Below are positions 56,865 through 64,000 of a stretch of DNA of 64,000 nt, piece by piece. Position 1 is the first letter of the stretch, and the number at the start of each line of letters is the position of its first letter. Origin of the DNA: Priestia taiwanensis (GTDB lineage: Bacteria; Bacillota; Bacilli; Bacillales; Bacillaceae_G). Both the position numbers and the translations under genes were made by a program. The notes beneath the pieces were generated by a model. The model was not told the origin of the DNA. It saw only the letters and a list, made by a program, of their open reading frames with translations, and ran no database searches. The stretch covers positions 325,160-389,159 of the forward strand of contig NZ_BMFK01000001.1 in assembly GCF_014638355.1 (NCBI RefSeq). The letters are read 5' to 3'.

Positions 56865-57833
56865 ATGTGGAAGTTTATTTTACGAAGAATTTTAATTATG
56901 ATACCGCAATTAGTTTTGCTAAGTGCACTTGCTTTTGCATTGGCAAAAGCAATGCCAGGGGATGTACTTTCTGAGCAAATAGACATGAATCCGGATATTA
57001 CAGCGGAGCACGCTGCGGAATTAAGGGAGAAAATGGGTTTAAATGATTCATGGTATGTACAATATGCGAATTGGGCGAAAGGTTTGGCACAAGGGGATTT
57101 CGGATATTCCTTTAAATATAAGATGCCGATTGAAGATTTATTTGCTGAGCGTGTCGACAAAACACTTCTGTTATCAATATGCATTCTTATTACAACCTAT
57201 ATTCTTGCAATACCATTAGGGATTGTAAGTGGAAGATGGCATGAGAAATGGCCGGATCGGATTATAACGGGCTACAGTTATCTAGCATTTGCAACACCAA
57301 CATTTATTTTTGCTTTAATAGTTTTATTCGTATTTGGATTTATTTTAAATTGGTTCCCAACAGGAGGAAGTGTTGACATATATGCAGAAGCAGGGACACT
57401 TGAATATTATATAAGTAAGGCGAAGCATCTTGTCTTACCGACATTATCGGGTGCATTGATTGCTACTACTGCAACAATTCAATATTTAAGAAGTGAAATC
57501 GTTGATTCCAAAATTAAAGACTTTGTTCGTACAGCACGAGCAAAGGGTGTGCCGGAATCAAAAATATATTCACGCCATATTCTACGAAATTCTTTTATCC
57601 CAATTGCTGCATTCTTAGGATATGAGATTACTGGATTAATTGGTGGTCAAATTATTTTAGAACGTATATATAGTTATCCAGGGTTAGGAGATTTATTTAT
57701 TAACTCAATTATGTCTCGTGATTATCCCGTAATGGTAGCATTTATTATGGTCGGTGGATTAGCGTCTCTTTTTGGAACGTTACTGTCTGATATCATTTTA
57801 AGTACAGTTGATCCACGTATACGAATTCAATAG
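56865..57833 (+). CDS. oppB: Oligopeptide ABC permease (OppB type)
   Basis: 322 aa, about six membrane helices. The EAA loop is visible as RTARAKGVPESKIYSRHILRN near 225-245. AAAGGAGG upstream of ATG 56865; 14 bp after oppF. Confidence 0.93.
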   Translation: MWKFILRRILIMIPQLVLLSALAFALAKAMPGDVLSEQIDMNPDITAEHAAELREKMGLNDSWYVQYANWAKGLAQGDFGYSFKYKMPIEDLFAERVDKTLLLSICILITTYILAIPLGIVSGRWHEKWPDRIITGYSYLAFATPTFIFALIVLFVFGFILNWFPTGGSVDIYAEAGTLEYYISKAKHLVLPTLSGALIATTATIQYLRSEIVDSKIKDFVRTARAKGVPESKIYSRHILRNSFIPIAAFLGYEITGLIGGQIILERIYSYPGLGDLFINSIMSRDYPVMVAFIMVGGLASLFGTLLSDIILSTVDPRIRIQ

Positions 57834-57848
57834 GAAGGAGAGGGAGAC

Positions 57849-58754
57849 ATGGCAGCTCAAGTTGAAACAGTTCATACAACAATGAAAGTAGAGAAGACGC
57901 CTTCTGGCCTTTCAGTTGCTTGGCGTGAATTTCGAAAAGATAAATTAGCTTTAGGTTCGTTAATATTTTTAATTCTTCTATTAAGTACCGTATATATATG
58001 GTCATTTGTGTTGCAACAAGATCGAGTAACAGAAGTGGACTTATTTGCTATACACCAACCACCATCTGCGCAATATTGGTTAGGGACGGATGTAGGTGGA
58101 CGAGATATCTTTGGCCAACTAATTATTGGCACACGAAACTCATTCACGATTGGTCTTTCAGTTACATTAATTATAAGCATATTTGGAATGGGGCTAGGAT
58201 TAATAGCAGGTTATTTCGGTGGTTCTATTGATAATATCATCATGCGTTTCGTTGATTTTATGATGATTCTTCCGTTTCTTATGATCGTTATTGTATTCGT
58301 AACAATCATTCCAAATTATAGTGTGACGACATTTGTTTTCATTATGTCTGCTTTTCTCTGGATGGGAAAAGCCAGGTTAATTCGTTCAAAAGTACTAGCT
58401 GAGCGGGAATTAGATTATGTGCAAGCTTCAAAAACATTTGGAACACCGCACTATAAAATTATTTTCCGAGAAGTATTGCCAAATCTAAGTTCCATTATCG
58501 TTGTTTCATTTACATTAAGTTTAGCTGGTAACATAGGGCTTGAATCAGGTCTATCTTATTTAGGGTTCGGTCTGCCAATGACGTCACCTAGCTTAGGAAC
58601 ACTAATAAATTATGCTTCTAGCCCGGATGTATTACAAAATAAATGGTGGGTATGGTTACCTGCATCAGTGATGATTCTCATTCTGATGTTGAGTATAAAT
58701 TTCATCGGTCAAGCGCTTCAGCGTGCGACTGACGCAAGACAAAGAAAAGGATAA
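57849..58754 (+). CDS. oppC: Oligopeptide ABC permease (OppC type)
   Basis: 301 aa, N-terminal OppC_N-type helix (about 35-55), then five helices. WLGTDVGGRDIFGQLIIGTR is the typical OppC segment, and the EAA-like loop is YVQASKTFGTPHYKIIFREV. Second permease of the operon. Confidence 0.93.
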   Translation: MAAQVETVHTTMKVEKTPSGLSVAWREFRKDKLALGSLIFLILLLSTVYIWSFVLQQDRVTEVDLFAIHQPPSAQYWLGTDVGGRDIFGQLIIGTRNSFTIGLSVTLIISIFGMGLGLIAGYFGGSIDNIIMRFVDFMMILPFLMIVIVFVTIIPNYSVTTFVFIMSAFLWMGKARLIRSKVLAERELDYVQASKTFGTPHYKIIFREVLPNLSSIIVVSFTLSLAGNIGLESGLSYLGFGLPMTSPSLGTLINYASSPDVLQNKWWVWLPASVMILILMLSINFIGQALQRATDARQRKG

Positions 58755-58771
58755 AAGGGAGAGTGAAGGGT

Positions 58772-60559
58772 ATGGAATTAAAGAAAATTAGCAAAGTATT
58801 AAGTGCAGTGGCAATTTCAACATTGTTATTAAGCGCGTGCGGTGGCGGTGGAGAAACAAAACCAGCATCAAAGCCAGCTGAAGGTGGCGATAAGGCTCAG
58901 GAGCAAGGTAGTGCACCTTTTCCTTCAGTTGTAAAGAATGATAAAGAAGCGGTTAAAGATGGGAAACTTACATATGGTATCGTGTCTGGAGGGCCATTAG
59001 AAGGTATTTTCCATCCTAACTTTTATGGTATTTCTACTGATGCGGAAGCAATGGATTGGTTCTATCCAGGCTTACTATCTGCGGATGATAATTTCCAGTA
59101 TACGAATGATGGTGCAGCAGAATATGAAATCTCTCAAGATAGAAAAACAATAACATTGAAAATTAAAGATAAAGTTAAATGGCATGATGGGAAAGACGTA
59201 ACAGCAGACGACTTATTATATTCTTATGAGGTAATTGCTCATCCAGATTATAAAGGTGTACGTTTTGCCGGGATTAACCGAAAAATTGTAGGTATTGAAA
59301 AGTATCATAAAGGGGAAACAGATAAGATTGAAGGTATCAAAATTACTGATCCGAAAACAATTTCTATCACATTTACAGAACCAGATCCTGGTATCGTATC
59401 TGGTATATGGGATTATCCAATGCATAGAGAGTATTTCAAAGGAGTATCAATTGATAAGATGGCTGAATCGAAACAAGTTCGTGAAAAGCCAATTGGATTT
59501 GGTCCATTTAAAGTGGAGAAAATTGTTCCAGGTGAGGCACTTAGCTTAGTACGTGTTGATGACTACTTCCTAGGAACACCACAATTAAAGCAAGTAGAAT
59601 TAAAGGTAATTGCTCCAGCTGTTGCCGCAGCATCATTAAAAAATGGTGAAGTGGATATTGCAATGTTAACAGAAGATCAATATGAGCAATCGAAAGAGTC
59701 AAAAAACCTTCAATTAATTGGAAGATCAGCATTATCTTATAATTATATTGGATTTAAATTAGGTAAGTATGATACAGCAAAGAAAACTTCTGTAATGGAC
59801 CCTAATGCTAAGATGGCAGACAAGAATCTTCGTCAAGCAATGGCATATGCAATTGATAAGAAATCTATCGCTGAGAAATTGTACAAAGGATTACGTATTC
59901 CAGCAACATCTGTAATTCCACCGGCTGGTAAGCCTTATCATGACAAGACATTAAAAGGCTATGAATTTGATGTAGAAAAAGCGAAGAAACTATTAGATGA
60001 TGCAGGATATAAAGATACGACTGGTGATAATATCCGTGAGAAAGATGGAAAAGAATTTAAGATTACATTTGCTGCGCGAAACAATAATGCATTAGCAGAG
60101 GCATATGCGAAGTTCTTGCTACAATCATGGGAAAAAGTTGGCTTAAAAGTAGAATTCCTAGATGGCAAGCTACATGAGTCAAGTAAGTTCTATGACATGG
60201 TTGAAGCAGATAACCCTGCAATTGATGTGTTCGCAGCTGGTTGGAATACAGGTTCAGATCCAGATCCATCTGGTATTTGGGCGAAAGAAGTAGGCTTTAA
60301 CTTCCCTCGTTGGGTAAATGCTAAAAATGATGAGTTGTTAACGAAAGGTACTTCTCCAGAAGCGGCAGATACGAAATTCCGTATAGATGTATATAACGAA
60401 TGGCAAAAATTAATTCATGACGAAGCTCCTCTTGTTCCAATTGACTACCGTTATGATATTTACGGTGTAAACACTCGTGTTAAAAACTTTGATAAAACAT
60501 ATGGCACAAAAGTAGGGTATCATGATATTGCTGTAACAGAAAAAGAACCAGTAAAATAA
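58772..60559 (+). CDS. oppA: Oligopeptide-binding lipoprotein (OppA type)
   Basis: 595 aa SBP family 5 protein. Lipoprotein signal peptide with lipobox LLSAC (Cys near residue 23), Gly-rich linker, then the extracytoplasmic peptide-binding domains. ATG 58772 with GGGAG upstream is preferred over GTG 58763. It is last in the operon, whereas oppA is often first; the larger gene order ATPases-permeases-receptor is like dipeptide systems. The peptide specificity cannot be read here. Confidence 0.92.
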   Translation: MELKKISKVLSAVAISTLLLSACGGGGETKPASKPAEGGDKAQEQGSAPFPSVVKNDKEAVKDGKLTYGIVSGGPLEGIFHPNFYGISTDAEAMDWFYPGLLSADDNFQYTNDGAAEYEISQDRKTITLKIKDKVKWHDGKDVTADDLLYSYEVIAHPDYKGVRFAGINRKIVGIEKYHKGETDKIEGIKITDPKTISITFTEPDPGIVSGIWDYPMHREYFKGVSIDKMAESKQVREKPIGFGPFKVEKIVPGEALSLVRVDDYFLGTPQLKQVELKVIAPAVAAASLKNGEVDIAMLTEDQYEQSKESKNLQLIGRSALSYNYIGFKLGKYDTAKKTSVMDPNAKMADKNLRQAMAYAIDKKSIAEKLYKGLRIPATSVIPPAGKPYHDKTLKGYEFDVEKAKKLLDDAGYKDTTGDNIREKDGKEFKITFAARNNNALAEAYAKFLLQSWEKVGLKVEFLDGKLHESSKFYDMVEADNPAIDVFAAGWNTGSDPDPSGIWAKEVGFNFPRWVNAKNDELLTKGTSPEAADTKFRIDVYNEWQKLIHDEAPLVPIDYRYDIYGVNTRVKNFDKTYGTKVGYHDIAVTEKEPVK

Positions 60560-60578
60560 GAAGGTATATCTTCTTATT

Positions 60579-60607
60579 AAGCGGGAGTAATTTACTCCCG
60601 CTTTCTT
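60579..60607 (+). terminator. Terminator of the opp operon
   Basis: AAGCGGGAGTAA pairs with TTACTCCCGCTT; T-rich tail. Confidence 0.85.
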
Positions 60608-60615
60608 CATATAAA

Positions 60616-60654
60616 TAAAAAAACGATGAACATTTGTCCATCGTTTTTTTATTT
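60616..60654. terminator. Bidirectional terminator between the opp operon and the MFS gene
   Basis: AAAAAACGATGAACA and TGTCCATCGTTTTTT with T runs on both strands. Confidence 0.85.
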
Positions 60655-61843
60655 ATTGCAATGTCTCTCGTTGCCACCATACAAGCAAAAAAGCTCCAAA
60701 GAGAATCAAACCTGAAATTGTAAATACAACTGTTACGCCAAAATAATGTGCAAGTACTCCGACGAATAACGAACTAATGCTAAACGTGACCAACATAACA
60801 GCATTCTCTGCTGCAGATACTTTTGGAAGTACGTCCAGTGGTGTTGCTTGTTGTGTCATCGTGTATACTGTTGTTCCAATAATTTCTTCTATAATCCCAT
60901 GTATGAAGACGAGTAGCAATGCAAGAAATGGAAATGATGTAAAGCCAAACCCAATTGTAATAATAGAAGCAATGAGTAATCCGTATAGAACGTATTGCTT
61001 TGCAAAACAAGTGAATGTATCACTCGTTTTGAACATATAAATCCCACCTAATAGGAGCCCGACCATGAAACTAGCATTTATATATCCCCACCATGATTCG
61101 CTTACTTGTAGCACTTGTTCGACGTATATATACAAAATTGCAGCGATCCAGACTACAGCAGCCATCGATTGGAAGCAGCGAACTGTAACAAGTAGTTTAA
61201 TGAGTTTATTTTTTCTAATGAATTGCCATCCTTCGATAAGTGATTGTTTTGTAGAAAGTTGTTCTTCAGTTTCTTGTTTTTCTTCTTTTTGTTCGTTATC
61301 CATGACGAACATCATCACAGCTGCAATTATATAAAGAACACAGGTTAGCCACATTGTATGCTTGGAGCCGATAAGGGAAACGATGATCCCACCAGAAGCC
61401 CATCCGCCTAATTGTATCGTCTGATATGTTGTCGATAGAAGGCTATTTGCTTTTGGAAGCGTATCATGTCCAACATAATGGGGAACGAGTGCACTTGAAG
61501 CCGGGTATGCCATCCCATCTAAGAAGGAAATAAGCATAATGAGTACGAACGTTACAACAAGTGACTGCATTGGTAAGAGTAGAAGTAAGCAGCCAAGTAA
61601 GAGTACTTTTATGAGTTGTGAATAGGAAAGAATTTGTTTTAAAGAAAAACGATCGATAATGAGCGGTGCTAGTAAGCTACTACAAAATGACGCTAGTGTT
61701 ATGGTAAAGGGCACAATTGACATGTAAATAGCTGATGACGTCCAACTATAAATAAGTGTTAACAAACCTACGATATAAAAAACATCGCCACTATTGGCAA
61801 GCGACTGTCCAATCCATAAAAAACGAAATGATTTATTGTTCAT
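60653..61843 (-). CDS. MFS transporter (MFS_3/macrolide-efflux-like)
   Basis: 396 aa from the ATG at 61843 (AAGGGG upstream; the frame is open to 61891). Twelve hydrophobic helices with a charged central loop (QKEEKQETEEQ). The start FRFLWIGQSLANSGDVFYIVGL is typical of MFS_3 drug-efflux-like proteins. The substrate is unknown. It is a single gene between convergent opp and divergent thioesterase genes. Confidence 0.85.
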   Translation of the reverse strand: MNNKSFRFLWIGQSLANSGDVFYIVGLLTLIYSWTSSAIYMSIVPFTITLASFCSSLLAPLIIDRFSLKQILSYSQLIKVLLLGCLLLLLPMQSLVVTFVLIMLISFLDGMAYPASSALVPHYVGHDTLPKANSLLSTTYQTIQLGGWASGGIIVSLIGSKHTMWLTCVLYIIAAVMMFVMDNEQKEEKQETEEQLSTKQSLIEGWQFIRKNKLIKLLVTVRCFQSMAAVVWIAAILYIYVEQVLQVSESWWGYINASFMVGLLLGGIYMFKTSDTFTCFAKQYVLYGLLIASIITIGFGFTSFPFLALLLVFIHGIIEEIIGTTVYTMTQQATPLDVLPKVSAAENAVMLVTFSISSLFVGVLAHYFGVTVVFTISGLILFGAFLLVWWQRETLQ

Positions 61844-62175
61844 ATCACGTATCCCCTTTTGGTTCAAATTAGAAATAAATTTGTGTAACAAAAGGGAATT
61901 TTACATTCGTCTAAGACACCTCCACTTAATAGTAAGGAAAAGGAATACTAGAAAACAGTTTATAACCATTTTGGAAACTGAGTTGTTAGGATAAATTAGA
62001 TATATAAGGATACGTGATGAATGTATACTTTTGTAAATTTTACCATACAAAAAAGGGAGAGGGAAGGATAAAAAGTCAGACAGCAAGGACTTACATAATC
62101 GTGTATAATACAAACAGTATACAAGAAAAATAAATTCATCATTATGAACAACATCATGAGTAAGGAAGTGAGAGT

Positions 62176-62679
62176 ATGCAAGAGAAACGAGCGAGTGAAT
62201 CGCGTGTTATTCGAGCAAATCGCGTATTCCCAGGAGATACGAACAATCATGGCACACTATTTGGAGGAAGTATTATGTCTGAAATGGATATGGTTGCTTC
62301 CATTTCAGCTGCGCGCCATGCACGAGCGGGTTGTGTTACGGCTTCGATGGATTCGGTCGAATTTCTCGTACCTATACGAATGACTGATTATGTATGTTTC
62401 GAATCATTTGTGATATGGACAGGAACAAGTTCAATGGAAGTATTCGTCAAAGTGACGGCGGAAGACATGCAAACGGGAGAGCGCCGTATTGCTGCAACGT
62501 CCTTTGCGACATTCATCGCACTAGAAAATGGTAAGCCAGTGAAAGTTCCGCAAGTTATTCCGGAGACAGAAGAAGAGCAACAATTACACGAAATTGCGCT
62601 TGAACGTGCAAAGCGTCGTCAAGAGCGAAAAGAAATCAGCAAAAAAGTTGCTGAATTTATTTCATTAGATCGTTTATAA
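62176..62679 (+). CDS. Hot-dog acyl-CoA thioesterase (YkhA-like)
   Basis: 167 aa hexameric-type acyl-CoA thioesterase. NHGTLFGGSIMSEMD holds the active-site Asn/Gly region and catalytic Asp; DSVEFLVPIR follows. Highly charged C-terminal tail (about 130-160). GGAAGTGAGAG upstream. Confidence 0.9.
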   Translation: MQEKRASESRVIRANRVFPGDTNNHGTLFGGSIMSEMDMVASISAARHARAGCVTASMDSVEFLVPIRMTDYVCFESFVIWTGTSSMEVFVKVTAEDMQTGERRIAATSFATFIALENGKPVKVPQVIPETEEEQQLHEIALERAKRRQERKEISKKVAEFISLDRL

Positions 62680-62685
62680 GAAGAG

Positions 62686-62734
62686 AGCCTTGGTAGTTTG
62701 TGAATAAACAGCTATCGAGGCTTTTTTTTTATTT
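62686..62734 (+). terminator. Terminator after the thioesterase gene
   Basis: AGCCTTGGTAG pairs with CTATCGAGGCT (mismatches in the middle), long T run. Confidence 0.75.
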
Positions 62735-62802
62735 TGTGCAGGATTTTTCTATGAAAGGACGAATAATGTAAGGTGGTTTTTATATAGGAAGGGAATGGGG
62801 AA

Positions 62803-63393
62803 ATGATGAAGGTAATAGAACATATTGAACTTGTTGGAGAAAATGTTATTGTAGCGTCTTTACAAGAAGAGCATGTAGAAGCATTGTTTGAGATTTCTCA
62901 AGAGCCTGCGATATGGGAGTTTTTAACGACGAAAGTTTATACAATTGATGATATGAAGGATATTGTTACTGCTGCGCTTAAGATGAAAGAAGAGGGAAGC
63001 CAGGATCCATTCGTTGTCATTGATAAGAAGACGAATCGAATTGTTGGAACGACTCGTTTACTCGATATTTCGCATGCAGATAAGAAAGCGGAAATTGGGT
63101 GGACATGGTACCATCCGAGTGTATGGCGTACGTATGTAAATACAGAGTGTAAGTATTTATTATTAAAGTATTGTTTTGAAACATTACAATATAATCGTGT
63201 TCAGTTCAAAACAGATGGTCGCAATGAGCGTTCACAAAAAGCAATCGCACGATTAGGTGCAGTGTATGAAGGAACGATTCGTAAAGAGCGCGTATTACCT
63301 AATGGTTATGTACGTGACGCTGCGTTATTTAGTATTATCAGCGAAGAGTGGGGGAGTGTGAAAGAAAGATTAGAAGGGTATATGGCAAGATGA
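62803..63393 (+). CDS. GNAT acetyltransferase (RimJ/RimL-like)
   Basis: 196 aa. GNAT fold with IGWTWYHPSVWRTYVNTECK in the place of the acetyl-CoA loop and the terminal RSQKAIARLGAVYEGT. Family members often acetylate ribosomal proteins or small amines; the substrate is unknown. Either ATG 62803 or 62806 may be used. Confidence 0.88.
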   Translation: MMKVIEHIELVGENVIVASLQEEHVEALFEISQEPAIWEFLTTKVYTIDDMKDIVTAALKMKEEGSQDPFVVIDKKTNRIVGTTRLLDISHADKKAEIGWTWYHPSVWRTYVNTECKYLLLKYCFETLQYNRVQFKTDGRNERSQKAIARLGAVYEGTIRKERVLPNGYVRDAALFSIISEEWGSVKERLEGYMAR

Positions 63394-63425
63394 AAAAAGC
63401 GTCCTACTAAAAACAGTAGGACGCT
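63393..63425. terminator. Terminator for the nucleoside transporter gene
   Basis: AGCGTCCTACT pairs with AGTAGGACGCT; the A6 on its left gives a U run on the minus strand. It can act for the GNAT gene too. Confidence 0.85.
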
Positions 63426-63438
63426 GACTAATATGAGA

Positions 63439-64000
63439 TTAAATCATGATACCAACGATAATCGCTGATAAGATACTTACTAATGTAGCACCGTATACTA
63501 AGCGTAGACCAAAGCGTGCCACTACGTTTCCTTGTTCTTCGTGTAATCCTTTCACCGCACCAGCGATAATACCGATAGATGAGAAGTTCGCGAATGATAC
63601 TAAGAATACAGAGATGATACCTGTTGTACGAGCTGAGAAGTCGCTTACAGATTGTTGTAAGAATTGCATCGCAACGAATTCATTTGACACAAGCTTCGTC
63701 GCCATAATGCTACCAGCTTGTACCATTTCAGAAGCTGGAATCCCCATAATAAATGCGATAGGTGCAAATGCATAACCAAGAATGTGTTGGAATGAAACGC
63801 CAAATGCCATTTCGAAGAGTCCGTTAATCATGCCAATTAAAGCGATGAAACCGATTAACATTGCACCAACGATTACTGCTACTTTAAATCCATCTAAAAT
63901 GTATTCGCCAAGCATTTCGAAGAATGATTGTTTCTTTTCGTCTTGAACTTCAAGTAAATCTTCTTCTTTTGATACATCATAAGGGTTGATTACTGATGCA
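63439..64000 (-). CDS. Nucleoside transporter NupC-type, N-terminus beyond the window
   Basis: The C-terminal 186 residues or so of a CNT-family nucleoside:cation symporter; the frame is open to the window end. Helices with [40 protein letters not shown] and [10 protein letters not shown] (family motifs for Na+/nucleoside binding) are visible. The ATG at 63915 is internal, because the region to its left also codes. Confidence 0.93.
   Translation of the reverse strand, partial: ASVINPYDVSKEEDLLEVQDEKKQSFFEMLGEYILDGFKVAVIVGAMLIGFIALIGMINGLFEMAFGVSFQHILGYAFAPIAFIMGIPASEMVQAGSIMATKLVSNEFVAMQFLQQSVSDFSARTTGIISVFLVSFANFSSIGIIAGAVKGLHEEQGNVVARFGLRLVYGATLVSILSAIIVGIMI

Overview
The window is low-GC Gram-positive chromosomal DNA from a Bacillus, most likely the Bacillus cereus group or a near relative. 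The gene order follows the classical B. subtilis ypiB-qcrABC-dapB-panBCD-dinG-asnS-dnaD-ponA-recU-gpsB-rnpB-xpt-dynA-ypeP segment almost gene for gene. Bacillithiol genes, a CotD-type coat protein and AGGAGG-type ribosome binding sites fit this. The species cannot be fixed from sequence reading alone. No prophage, insertion sequence, CRISPR array, rRNA or tRNA gene was seen.

Layout. 1-3.2 kb: end of ypiB, ypiF and the menaquinol:cytochrome c reductase operon qcrABC. 3.2-14.4 kb: ypjB, a membrane zinc metallopeptidase, a MazG-like protein, then a dense metabolic run dapB-mgsA-bshB1-bshA-cca-birA, a lone RelA/SpoT-like hydrolase with a decayed synthetase half, a structured untranslated leader ending in a terminator, and panB-panC-panD. 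14.4-27 kb: a uridine-kinase-like protein (minus strand), dinG, ypmA, ypmB, aspB, asnS, dnaD, nth and ypoC, facing the recU-ponA pair; ponA ends in a 13-unit PDPNK repeat. 27-32.5 kb: small ypp genes, a DUF2975/HTH pair, a long YppG-like protein, a CotD-like spore coat protein, ypsA and gpsB. 32.5-45.8 kb: RNase P RNA, the RlmL-type methyltransferase, a second XPD-like helicase, M32 carboxypeptidase, a guanine riboswitch ahead of xpt-pbuX, the double dynamin DynA, ypbS and a two-domain sulfurtransferase.

45.8-52.4 kb: a probable 6S RNA, 5'-3' exonuclease YpcP, two RNase H-like proteins, an aldose-1-epimerase-like protein, a queuosine precursor transporter, a 58-residue zinc-finger protein, an alkaline phosphatase and a cold shock protein. 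52.7-64 kb leaves the B. subtilis order: a DUF485/acetate-type symporter pair, an oligopeptide ABC operon (oppDFBCA-like) behind a near-consensus CodY site, an MFS exporter, an acyl-CoA thioesterase, a GNAT acetyltransferase and the end of a NupC-type nucleoside transporter.

Most genes are housekeeping. The points most worth a second look are the uncharacterised panB leader RNA (12.02-12.25 kb), the hydrolase-only RelA/SpoT paralogue beside it, the 6S RNA candidate, the inverted-repeat region ahead of dinG and the repeat tracts in PonA, CotD and YppG. Family and gene names rest on recalled family features and B. subtilis synteny; no database search was run.
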